Shown piece after piece: positions 47,501 to 55,087 of a stretch of 64,000 bases of DNA (the stretch's first letter is position 1; every line of letters starts with the position of its first letter). This DNA is from Asterias rubens. Taxonomy: Eukaryota > Echinodermata > Asteroidea > Forcipulatida > Asteriidae. The stretch is from contig NC_047064.1 of assembly GCF_902459465.1 (NCBI RefSeq), positions 1,514,762-1,578,761 of the forward strand, read 5' to 3'. The translations under genes and the position numbers were made by a program. The notes beneath the pieces were generated by a model. That model worked only from the letters and a program-made list of their open reading frames with translations, ran no database searches and had not been told where the DNA came from.

Positions 47501-49319
47501 GTCTTCATCAACCGACCATCGACCGGCTCAACCCACCAGCCCGTCTCTAATCTCAATGGACACCAGGACAACCTCTTCACCATTCAGGACACAAAGATCC
47601 CCGAGCTCTTCTGAACCAGAAAGTCCACGGCCGAGGAGCGTAAGTCCCTCTTCTCTTCAAGCTCCCGTCAGTGGATCCTTTCCCAGAGGATCTCACACAG
47701 GGCTACCTGATCTTTCCGAATCTGACAGTGAAATTGAAATCAAACATTACTCAGCTGAACAAGTTTCTCTCCCACCTAGAGAGGTCGGACAGAAATCAAG
47801 TAAGTCCTACATGTCGAGATCTTCTTTCGCACCTGTTGATCTCTCAGACTCAGATTCTGAGTTTGAAATCGAGAACCGAGACCAACCTTTGTCCAGAGAA
47901 GACATTCTAAGATCTGGGAGTAGTAGTAAGCCTCGCCCGCCGAAATCCTCAACTGTGCTTCCTGAACCTGTAGATTCTGACTCAGAAGTAGAAATTGAGA
48001 GTTTCGTCTCCGAGACAGACAATCTATTCCCCAGAGAAGACATTCCGAGATCCATGAGCTCCCACCTACCAACATCCTCAAACATGCTTCCTGAACTCGC
48101 GGATTTATATTCCAACTCGGAAGTAAAACTAGAGAACTTTGTACCTGAGATCCCTCGAGTACCGAGACAAGAGAGTTCACATTCCGCTAGGTCGTCCAAA
48201 CCAGTGACTCCAACTCGCGGAAGTTCTGTGCCAGCTATGATAGCATCTTATCAGTCTTTAAACAGAATTAGTCCGAAGTCTTCTCCCCTTTCAGTCGCCA
48301 ATCTTACCTCTCATAGATCAAACGGTCCTTCTTCTCCCAAAGCATCCTCTGTTTTCTCATCCGGACAACCAAATGCGGTCCCTTTCCCCATTGCTTCTTC
48401 ATCAAAGAGTGTCAGGGAAGACCAGGTCCAGAGCAGACATAGCCTTCCAGCTATTTCAGGCAAAAGTGAGCCTGACATCTACGCAGACTCTCTTGCACAT
48501 TTTCCTGGAGACAAATCCCAACATAATCAGTCAATTATTCAAACACCTCCTAGTTCCCACAATGAGCAGCCGTTGGACGGTACGTCTGAGCAAGAGCCAC
48601 GCCCAAGCACCGTTTCAATACAGAAGTCTGTTTTGTCAGCTGATGAGCCAACATTGGCACGAGGGTCATCACATTTTACAACAAGCCCTTCTGGTAGACC
48701 CATGAATCCCTTCAAGCAGCAACGACTAAGACGAGAGTCTCTTGCGGCATCGTCTCATCACATGTCAAGTATGTCATCTCAGCAATCAATAGCTCATCAT
48801 CCTCAGGGATTTCCTAGCACTGCTCCCTCAGCCGTATCTACGATTGGTCCCAACCCTGCAGCGGCATCATCAACATCGGTTAAGGACGTGCTAAGGAGGG
48901 CGAGTCTAACAACGCCCACTACCCAGGGTGTGGGTTCGACAGCTCCACCTCCTCCTCCTTCAGTGCACCCCTCCTTTACAACAGCCCATCCCTTTCAGAC
49001 TCCGCCTCCTCCTCCTTCTGGAAGTCTAAATGTGAAGAAATCATCCACGTTGTCCATGCATCGTGCGTCGTCGACTCGCATCCCTGCTGCACCGACGTCC
49101 AGCGGCCCCTCCCTTCCTCCTCCGCCCCCGCCTACATCTGATTATGTCCAACCCCCCGTAGCCCCTCCTCCCCAGGGAAGTACGGAAGCCCCTACAGAAC
49201 AATCACTTCCCATAGCGGCTTCCCCGTCACCTGTACCGCCTGGCGACACTCCCGCACCGACTGGCTTTATACCACCGCCTCCTCCTCCCCCGCCTATGCC
49301 GCCTCTACTTCTAGATTAA
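37430..49319 (+). CDS. Predicted single-pass Ig / GCC2-GCC3 membrane protein with a long Ser/Pro-rich tail
   Basis: Twelve exons join without a phase conflict: 37430-37538, 38266-38655, 39944-40207, 40732-40797, 41217-41345, 42779-43072, 43443-43547, 43799-44124, 44767-44914, 45053-45214, 45834-45918 and 46616-49319. The sum is 4,782 bases, or 1,593 residues plus stop. Order: signal peptide (1-36); degenerate Ig-like modules (37-166, 167-254); acidic linkers (255-319); a canonical Ig-like domain (320-417); Cys linker (418-452); an unrecognised Cys-containing region (453-610); a Cys-rich GCC2/GCC3 ephrin-receptor-like module (611-664); a transmembrane helix (about 668-690); and a 900-residue cytoplasmic tail. 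No kinase or other enzyme domain is seen. The tail carries acidic DSDSE repeats, RRES/RRAS sites and polyproline ligands for SH3, EVH1 or profilin, which suggests a cell-surface recognition or adhesion protein coupled to a cytoskeletal scaffold. That role is inference. I do not recognise a named family. A missed small exon is possible. Confidence 0.82.
37671..37830. mobile_element. MITE-like element in membrane-protein intron 1
   Basis: Left tatagaccaaatgcacatga and right tcaatgcataaggtctatag are inverted around internal pairs tgacgtcat / atgacgtca and gaggtcaaaac / gtttgacctc. It brings two near-CRE palindromes to within 140-400 bases of exon 1. Confidence 0.65.
38266..38655 (+). CDS. Membrane-protein exon 2: degenerate Ig-like module
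   Basis: Phase 1-1 exon of 130 codons after ctccag. It has two close cysteines (KTCFLY and NTCFIQ), a core-like ISWYRR tryptophan, an NRTS N-glycosylation sequon, and SLTILDLLDYDVF, which resembles an Ig E-F region. The usual second Ig cysteine is absent. Confidence 0.8.
38695..39114. mobile_element. MITE family A, full copy in membrane-protein intron 2
   Basis: Lies 40 bases after the exon 2 donor. Ends gtgaacactattggtaatta and accaatagtgtccagtgtct, with the central hairpin present. Confidence 0.85.
39944..40207 (+). CDS. Membrane-protein exon 3: second Ig-like module
   Basis: Phase 1-1 exon of 88 codons. YDWAKEG supplies the core tryptophan, and STLIIEHYNPVNDAGIYVCD is a textbook Ig E-F region with the F-strand cysteine. 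The B-strand cysteine position (VVIHTQNYMLVG) has none, so the intradomain disulphide is missing. Confidence 0.85.
40732..40797 (+). CDS. Membrane-protein exon 4: short acidic linker
   Basis: Phase 1-1 exon of 22 codons (VEDEKSSAAVEILKPHHDEE), flanked by an atag acceptor and a gtaaaa donor. The frame and symmetry fit the neighbours, but the exon is short and could be optional or spurious. Confidence 0.55.
41217..41345 (+). CDS. Membrane-protein exon 5: acidic linker
   Basis: Phase 1-1 exon of 43 codons (VTDTPFHEEPKFDRP, then LEIPPVDINEMLHTF), between a ggacag acceptor and a gtatgt donor. It has no cysteine and looks like an extended stalk segment. Confidence 0.6.
41366..41528. mobile_element. 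MITE family K (TTTATCATGGTGNNGTCATCTTG), copy 1, intron 5
   Basis: Left tttatcatggtgcggtcatc and right gaccaagatggtgacattgt are inverted. It shares caaactgaggctggaag and gggaacatgaccaagatgg with the other copies. Confidence 0.6.
41725..41798 (-). tRNA. tRNA-Asn(GTT) copy 1
   Basis: 74 nt on the minus strand. It has the acceptor stem GTCTCTG/CAGGGAC, D-arm GCGC..GCGC, anticodon arm TTCGG-CTGTTAA-CCGAA with anticodon GTT, and T-arm GGTGG-TTCAAAT-CCACC. A Pol III terminator (TTTT on the minus strand, 41713-41716) follows within 12 bases. It lies antisense in intron 5 of the membrane-protein gene. Confidence 0.93.
41945..42018 (-). tRNA. tRNA-Asn(GTT) copy 2
   Basis: Near-identical to copy 1, 147 bases away, with all stems intact. 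A TTTT terminator on the minus strand lies at 41933-41936. Flanking sequence also resembles copy 1, so a local tandem duplication is likely. It lies in intron 5. Confidence 0.93.
42209..42363. mobile_element. MITE family F copy 2, in membrane-protein intron 5
   Basis: The same length and over 90% similar by eye to copy 1 (tacgcctctcttaacattta ... ttaaaagaggcgta). It lies 190 bases from tRNA-Asn copy 2. Confidence 0.85.
42779..43072 (+). CDS. Membrane-protein exon 6: canonical Ig-like domain
   Basis: Phase 1-1 exon of 98 codons after tttgttacag. All landmarks are present: B-strand QYLACLPS, C-strand LKFTWRRPK, and GGILEISNVDPVDTGSLECE with the F-strand cysteine. This is the clearest Ig fold in the protein. 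Confidence 0.9.
43443..43547 (+). CDS. Membrane-protein exon 7: Cys-containing linker
   Basis: Phase 1-1 exon of 35 codons (GRDPDNHDDNPVPCLKPLRV, then DPKFTNCPVTTESKS). The acceptor lacks a good pyrimidine tract and the donor is gtattt, so the boundaries are less certain than elsewhere. Confidence 0.55.
43799..44124 (+). CDS. Membrane-protein exon 8: novel extracellular region, first half
   Basis: Phase 1-0 exon after a strong tatttcag acceptor, ending at gtgagt. It contains FTTPDCNV, a hydrophobic stretch TAIIAIDVSFQISNLVALCV, LLVKFDLVVRH, and AECSSSCMIGEMDQ. The domain is not recognised. With exon 9 it forms a phase 1-1 unit that probably folds as one domain. Confidence 0.8.
44347..44420 (-). 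tRNA. tRNA-Asn(GTT) copy 3
   Basis: Same anticodon arm, T-arm and acceptor stem as copies 1 and 2, but the D-stem 3' side is GTAC instead of GCGC, giving one C-A mismatch and one wobble. The terminator is at 44334-44337. It lies in intron 8 of the membrane-protein gene, antisense. It may be weakened but is still plausible. Confidence 0.82.
44503..44576 (-). tRNA. tRNA-Asn(GTT) copy 4
   Basis: Shares the GTAC D-stem change with copy 3. Its acceptor 5' strand is GTCCTTG, which still pairs with CAGGGAC through one wobble. A TTTT terminator lies at 44487-44490. Together with copy 3 it forms a tandem duplicate of about 156 bp that includes similar upstream sequence (gacctgctgtatagctgtt). Confidence 0.82.
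44767..44914 (+). CDS. Membrane-protein exon 9: novel extracellular region, second half
   Basis: Phase 0-1 exon after ttttgtag. It reads IQTKLAAFFTPQNSNGMYQR and ends SLQYHCSLGYGLHSSLC at a gtaagt donor. Two cysteines probably pair with those of exon 8 or the next module. Confidence 0.8.
45053..45214 (+). CDS. Membrane-protein exon 10: GCC2/GCC3 ephrin-receptor-like module
   Basis: Phase 1-1 exon of 54 codons. CGPGLYS, MKCSQCPVGTYQ, GAGDCSPCPPNQFT and SPKQC give the six-cysteine pattern C-G-G-Y..C..CP.GTYQ..G...C..CP typical of the GCC2_GCC3 / ephrin-receptor-like family. It lies directly before the membrane helix. Confidence 0.9.
45268..45358. mobile_element. MITE family L fragment in intron 10
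   Basis: gaaatgctccagtagaaatt, aaggtgccctttaccaaggt and cctctcaaaaacgaagcata match the 29418 copy. Confidence 0.55.
45834..45918 (+). CDS. Membrane-protein exon 11: transmembrane helix
   Basis: Phase 1-2 exon after gcgttttcag. It encodes a 23-residue hydrophobic helix (FVAVLMVGGVFSVLIAVALL, then WCW) followed by LRG. The arginine and the basic start of exon 12 (GKQSRKK) form the stop-transfer signal and fix an N-out orientation. Confidence 0.88.
46040..46208. mobile_element. MITE family K copy 2, last intron of the membrane-protein gene
   Basis: Left cctttatcacgctgtcacca and right tgacatcacagtgataagg are inverted. The interior complements copy 1 (ttcagcctcagtttggtta). Confidence 0.65.
46389..46461. 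mobile_element. MITE family A, short remnant in the last intron of the membrane-protein gene
   Basis: Contains the terminal phrases caacagctctctattgctcg and ttttgagtaataacaaacgg, ending gccttta. Confidence 0.55.
46616..49319 (+). CDS. Membrane-protein exon 12: 900-residue cytoplasmic tail
   Basis: A single phase-2 terminal exon. After GPAPGKQSRKK comes an acidic segment (DSETEEESTETESEK), a basic stretch (RAVRKKRELARLL), a DDGDDEDELDD cluster, His/Ser-rich blocks (HSSHHSVQHVH), four acidic repeats centred on DLSESDSEIEI, DLSDSDSEFEIE, PVDSDSEVEIE and a diverged LADLYSNSEVKLE (47700-48170), Ser-rich linkers, RRESL and RRASL basophilic kinase-type sites, and polyproline tracts TAPPPPPSVHP, TPPPPPSG, LPPPPPPTSD and FIPPPPPPPPMPPLLLD at the C-terminus. 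It is predicted to be largely disordered, a docking tail rather than an enzyme. A separate intronless gene starting at the ATG at 46647 is possible but less likely, because the exon 11 phase matches exactly. Confidence 0.85.
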
Positions 49320-49438
49320 GTTTAACGGTTAAAAGGTAGGGTCTCAGATTGATTTTTGTCAAAGCGCTGCTGATTTTTTTGTTGCAAAACTGTAAAGAAA
49401 GTTACAGTAAAAGTCACATATTTTGAAAGTTTTGGCTG

Positions 49439-49444
49439 AATAAA
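49439..49444 (+). terminator. Polyadenylation signal of the membrane-protein gene
   Basis: AATAAA 120 bases after the TAA stop. It is the first such hexamer downstream. Confidence 0.6.
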
Positions 49445-49594
49445 TGTTTTCATACAGCATTTCACGGACGTCGCATAGGTGACAACGGGTACCAGCCACA
49501 TCTCTTGCGGCAGTATTTAAATTCAATTAAATTCAATCAACATTTATCTCCATATTGGTGAAAGAAGGATAATACAAAAATTATGTACAATTAT

Positions 49595-49959
49595 TTAAAG
49601 GAACACGTTGCCTTGGATCGGTCGAGTTTGTCTTTGAAAAGCGTTTGTAACCGTTTGTTATAAAATGCATATGATTAGAAAGATATTTTACAAGTAGAAT
49701 ATAATGATCCACACAAGTATCACTCGAAATTTCGTGGTTTTCCTTTTACCTCGTCGACAAACACGGTCGGCCATTATGGGAGTCAAATTATTATCTCGCA
49801 AAGTAAAAGGAAAACCACGCAATTTCGAGGCAAATGTGTGTGGATCATTGTATTTGTTACTTTTTAAACATCTTTCTAACCATATGCATTTAAAAAAAAA
49901 CGGTTTCAAACGCTTTTCAAAGACCAAATCGACCGAGCCAAGGCAACGTGTTCCTTTAA
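49595..49959. mobile_element. MITE family H (TTAAAGGAACACGTTGCCTT ends)
   Basis: The left end ttaaaggaacacgttgcctt and the right end aaggcaacgtgttcctttaa are perfect inverted 20-mers, and pairing continues inward (ggatcggtcgag / atcgaccgagcc; ccacgaaatt / aatttcg words). Confidence 0.88.
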
Positions 49960-51301
49960 GTCAAAGACAGTCATACATTTGAGAACACCAACCCTCAGAA
50001 ATATGAGAAACGACTCATGCATGAGTTTGTTAAGCAGATTCAATTGTTTTTGGGTGAGAATTATCGAAACCTTTTTTACTTCGAAGGAAACCCTTTTTCC
50101 CCAAATAGTTTCCATCAACAAGGAACATTTTACAAAGTATGTTTTCATGGTCATTAACATTTTAGGAATTTACCAATCTATGTGTTTAACTTAAAATCAG
50201 AATTGTTCCTTTAAAAGAAACAACTATACTTTTTGTATTTTTTCTTGTGAATTTAATTTTATGTAATAATATGTCAGTCTTAATGCTGTGTAAATATTGC
50301 GTTATTATCAAAGCCAAATAAAACATTGATGATAAATCAGGAATAAATAACATAGAGTCATGAACGCATCTATGCGGTCTAAATACAATGAGATGATTTT
50401 GATAATCATCGGTGTATTCATAATTTTTATTTATTATAACCACTTGTACGCAGAATATTTGATATTTTTTATTTTACAGCAGAAATACATACATTATTAC
50501 AAGCAGTTGTTTCTGCTAAGCGGGAATACAAAATGATAGGCGAAGCACAGGTGGCAATAACACCAAAGACAGAAACTGACCAAGAAACTAACTGACCATC
50601 AAGAGTTACGACCCTCAATCCAGCCCGGGAGTTAACGCCCAAAACACCCACTGACCAACATGGACATAGGCACGGTCTTCGGAAACATCAGACAACACCT
50701 GCGCTGACCGCGTGTGTGGCTAAAGAATAAATCTTGAAACATTCTCAGATGAAGAGAAGAATATCTTCCGGAAAGGTATCAAACAGTCTGGTTACTGAGA
50801 GTACGAGGAAAAGGTCCTTGAGCGAAGTTGTTGGGCCACTTACCCCCTGGTTGATGCGTGTTTTAACGGTTATGGCCGGCCGGTTTGAATAAGTCACGTA
50901 CGAAGCTCGTCTGAGCGTTATTTACTGCTGGAAGTTGGCTTATACTTTTATGTAGTTATGCAAGTTGGTTGTTATTATGTGGTGATTGCTGTTGCACACG
51001 TGTATCATTGCAAAACAGTAGGCTACATTCAATCACTCAAAATGAAGACGTCTTTTCACCGAATCAATATCTATACAAAGGTTACACACGCAGATTATTG
51101 ATAGAGTATTGGTAAATCGATTCAATCAAATTTTGCTAATCGATGACAAAGCTACCTTTATCTATCATCGGCTTCTTCTGCCAAAGGTACCATAATAAGG
51201 TTTCCAGTCAGGTACCATGTCATAATGCACAATGCTTGACTGTTGTTAGTGATATCTCGCTGCGTTTTGCTTTGCACAAAATGTGCAGCAAATTTATCTG
51301 C

Positions 51302-51679
51302 TTAAAGGCAGTGGACAATATTGGTAATTACTAAAATAATTGTTAGCATAAAAACTTACTTGGTAACAAGCAACGGAGAGCTGTTGATAGTATAAAATAT
51401 TGTGAGAAACGGCTCCCTCTGAAGTATAGTAGTTTTCAAGAAAGCAGTAATTTTCCACGAATTTGATTTTGAGACCTCAGAATTAAATTTTGAGGTCCCG
51501 AAATCAAGCATCTGAAATCACACAACTGCGTGTGACAAGGGTGTTTCTTCCGTTATTATCTCGCAACTTCGACGACCAATTTGATTCAAACTTTCACAGG
51601 TTTGTTATTTTATGTATATGTTGAGATACACAAAGTGAGAAGACTGGTCTTTGACAATTACCAAAAGTGTCCAGTGTCC
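51302..51679. mobile_element. MITE family A, full copy in the intergenic region
   Basis: Starts ttaaaggcagtggacaatat and ends ccaaaagtgtccagtgtcc, with the central gagacctcag...ttgaggtcccg hairpin. Confidence 0.85.
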
Positions 51680-54567
51680 AATGTTGCTTAACGATTTTCT
51701 GCTTAGCAGATATTAGTAGGATACCAGTCACAAATTGTACACGTAACATGATGGTAGTTTTGCTGCTACCCTTATTATGGTAAGCATAATTTTGTAGCTC
51801 TGTGAAATCTGACACAGCTAGGTTCTCGGTTATAACCATCGATCCCAATATGACGTCCTTCATCCATCCAGTCATGGAAACAATTAATTGAATCTCATAA
51901 TTAGGTCATTAATTGGTAGTAAAAAGTAACGTTAGGTTTCACACGATGGTTTTACGATCGTCGTAACGGGTTTAGCAGCGCGTGGTTTCAATATTATTCA
52001 ATAGACGCTCTTATGAATATGTAAATTATATATTGCGTGCGCACTAACTCTACTTTGTTTGCAAATTATTGAGGTAAAACTTTTGGTGGGTGAGGTGTGA
52101 TGGTGACGTTTCGAATACTCTGCCCGACTTCAGGGGCAAAGTTTCAGACGGTTTATAAAAGTGCCTTGTATAGTGAAAAAAACCCACCAAAAAACACAAA
52201 CAACAAACAAACTCCACAAACAACAACAGGGCTCAAATTAATTCTTCTAAGCAGAAAATAATGGCAAAACAATTTTTTGCTTGGGATAACAGTCCAAATA
52301 TTAGTATAAATTAAGTGAACCGTGTTTTAGGCTACCAGGAGGAGTTGCGCCCCCTGGCATTAATCAGCAACTGAAAGATGATGGCAAAAGGGCCATCATC
52401 CGATGCTCTGAATGAAGATGATGAGTGTCTACTGTTCGCAATGTTACAATGCTGTTACACAATTTCTTTGGCAAAATTTGGTGACGAGATTTTCCTTCGC
52501 TTAGCAAATTGCTGCACTGACAGGCTTGGGAACTCGGACAAAAAATTAGAGTGGAGAACAGTCCTTTGGAGAGATTTGAAGTACCAGTCAAATTAATGAA
52601 GATTCATAATACTTTGTGGTGTTGTAAAAATCTCTTGCGTATTGACCTACTTCTCACAGAACAATAAACGATGTTTGCAAAACGTATATTTTTACTTCTA
52701 ATATTGTGCCATTAATCTTTACAGAGTGCAATGTGATCACATGTACCGTAAAGTAACACCCAATTGAAGAATAAACAATTTCCGCGAATGTGAACACTCT
52801 GAAGTAAAAAAAGCTTTTCAATCAAATTCGGCAACGACTCCGCTTTTTAACGACGGGCATGTGGCGGTGCTCAGGCCAAGCAGCGGCCGTGTTGAGTGCC
52901 CTCGCGACCCGTCGTAAACGCCACAACGAGCTCGCTTACCCGTGGAAAATGAGCAATAATATTGTGTTATTGTTTTCATTTTATAAGGTGATTTAACGGG
53001 CAATCCTCCATGCAGTGCACTCTTGTCTTGTTAGTCGGGCAAATGAACCCACTCCAGTAACCACTTCTGAGAGTTCGTAAACACCAATCCAAGAGTGAAA
53101 TTCGTCAATAATTTCAATCGTTTATAATTCATAAAGACTGCTGGTAAAATACAATCTGCCAGTAGTTTTTTCCCTTTTAGATTATGCAGTGATATGGGTG
53201 ATAGTGATGAATGGGTTAAAAGCAACGATTGTATTAGACTCTCTAATGGGTTTAAAAGTTTCAGAGTGAAGAAGTTTGATCGATTTGGGAAAGTTACTGA
53301 CACAACAATTGTGGAAATGGGTCATGGCGGTTTAAAATGGAGACAAAGGAGGAGTAGGAGTCAAATTATATTGAAATTGTGTTCATTCATTTCTTCGGTC
53401 TGAAGGTTTCTAAATTGACGGCGTAGGATTTTTTAATAAACAGGCCACAATATTTCACACACTACTTATCACATGGGGTCACCGAAAGCTTATTTGAAAA
53501 TAGTTCTGCAATAATGAAAAGTTTCATATTAAACAACTAAAGTTTGAAGGTTCTCCTATTAAACATAATAAAATCAATCAATGAAAAAATACAATAAATG
53601 GGCGTTCATTCACTTGAAAGAACGCATTCATGACGACTTCTACACATTTTACGTTCTTTTCTGACAAGGTAGGAGTTTTTCACAAATCGTCGGATTTCTT
53701 TGGAAAGTTCACTCTATTCCGAATTATGCTTGTATAGCGTTTGATTATATATCTCTTAAAACGCTATTTATATTTGTGTAAGCGCTCTGACTGTAACTCA
53801 GCTGTTGGCTGCCACGGTCATATTTTGATAAACTTCTTATCAAATCATATAAAATCAAACCAAATCAAATATTGACACCAGATTCATAAGTTCCAACAAA
53901 ACATTATGTTGAGTTAAAGACACTGGTGCATTCACTAGTAAGTGTGACTTCTAAAACAATTCGCACTAAACACCTAAAAATGGATTTACAGAAAATGTCA
54001 AAACTGCAAAAATGAAATGAAATACAACAGTTTCAATATTCAATTTCAAACCGAACTTTGAGATATTCAAATGAGCAAAACGAGATTTGAATATTCAAAT
54101 GAGCAAAGAGCACCGACCTGCTGTGCCGATTCCGGAGGGCGATGTCGTCTGCACTTTGAGTCCCAATGTGAGACCATAAAGTTGCATCAAACGATGGCCG
54201 TAAACTCACAATCGACACCTTGATAAAACGATTCACCGCCAAAGACCGTCAGGCTACCTCAGCGCTGAAACATGAGTATCATTAGCACTATAATTTACAC
54301 CCGACTCTGACCTTAATCCAGCACTAAAAAGAAGATAGTTTTTGTCTTCAGGCGATGCATCGAAGATATCACAACATTTCTGGCTGATTTTACATGTTTT
54401 AGGATCTGAATTTTAGCCTGAGGTCTTAGAACAGAAAGGGTACATTTTGAAGGATTTTGTGCGAGTGATAATCTCCGTCTAGAGTTGTGACACTTCGTTC
54501 CCCTTCCCACATGTTTTATGATCTATTTTGTACTTCTACGAGGACACCATCATCAAGTGATATAATT

Positions 54568-55087
54568 ATGGAGACAGTCACGCAAGCTTTCGGGGGCAAA
54601 CCTTGCTCAATGACCGCCTCAGGTGGCGGTGGTGGTGGCTACTCCCCAAACCGGTCTGCCGGGGTCGGTTCGGGCTTCATGCAGGTACCGGGAACTATCG
54701 ATCGCGGCCCGTCAACATCCAACGCCCACCTGCATCACTCCCCGGTGTCCGGACCGGGCGGTTTCGCCACCTACACGCGGGCCGACTGTCGCTTCGTTCA
54801 ACCCGGGGCTGTCCCTCCTCCGACCGCCTCATACGATGAACAGTACAAGAGCTACCGGACCTCTGCTACAGCGGCAGCTCTTTCCTTCAACAGTATGGAG
54901 CTATCCACTGGCCATGATTCCAGTCATCATCGGATGGACTTTACAAGTCCGATGAGATACTCTGGTTCAGTGGGCAGTGCTGCTGCAGTGATGTACGGGG
55001 CAAGTAACCACCATGCTACCCAGCAACATCTCTCTTGCCTCAACTATCCAAGCTGTGCTAACCCAAGTTATCCTTTCGGCATTTCAG
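54568..55087 (+). CDS. Hox11/13: Hox exon 1: N-terminal transactivation region
   Basis: Begins [15 protein letters not shown], contains a Gly run, and ends NPSYPFGIS before a strong gtaagc donor in phase 1. The C-terminal blocks [10 protein letters not shown] and [16 protein letters not shown] are Tyr-rich. GC content and CpG density are far above the flanks, as expected for a Hox first exon. Confidence 0.88.

Larger units (their letters stand above)
49445..54567. other. Intergenic region between the membrane-protein gene and the Hox gene
   Basis: No gene is recognised. It contains two hairpin elements (49595-49959 and 51302-51679) and AT-rich unique-looking sequence. The last few hundred bases must include the Hox promoter and 5' UTR. 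Confidence 0.6.

Noticed and set aside
47776-48199. Minus-strand ORFs of 130 and 134 codons under the tail exon
   Set aside because: They are shadows of the Ser/Asp-rich repeats of the + strand coding exon and have no independent support.
46647-49319. The tail exon as a separate intronless gene starting at the ATG at 46647
   Set aside because: The preceding transmembrane exon joins in phase 2, and basic residues GKQSRKK before that ATG complete a stop-transfer signal. A separate gene remains possible but is less likely.
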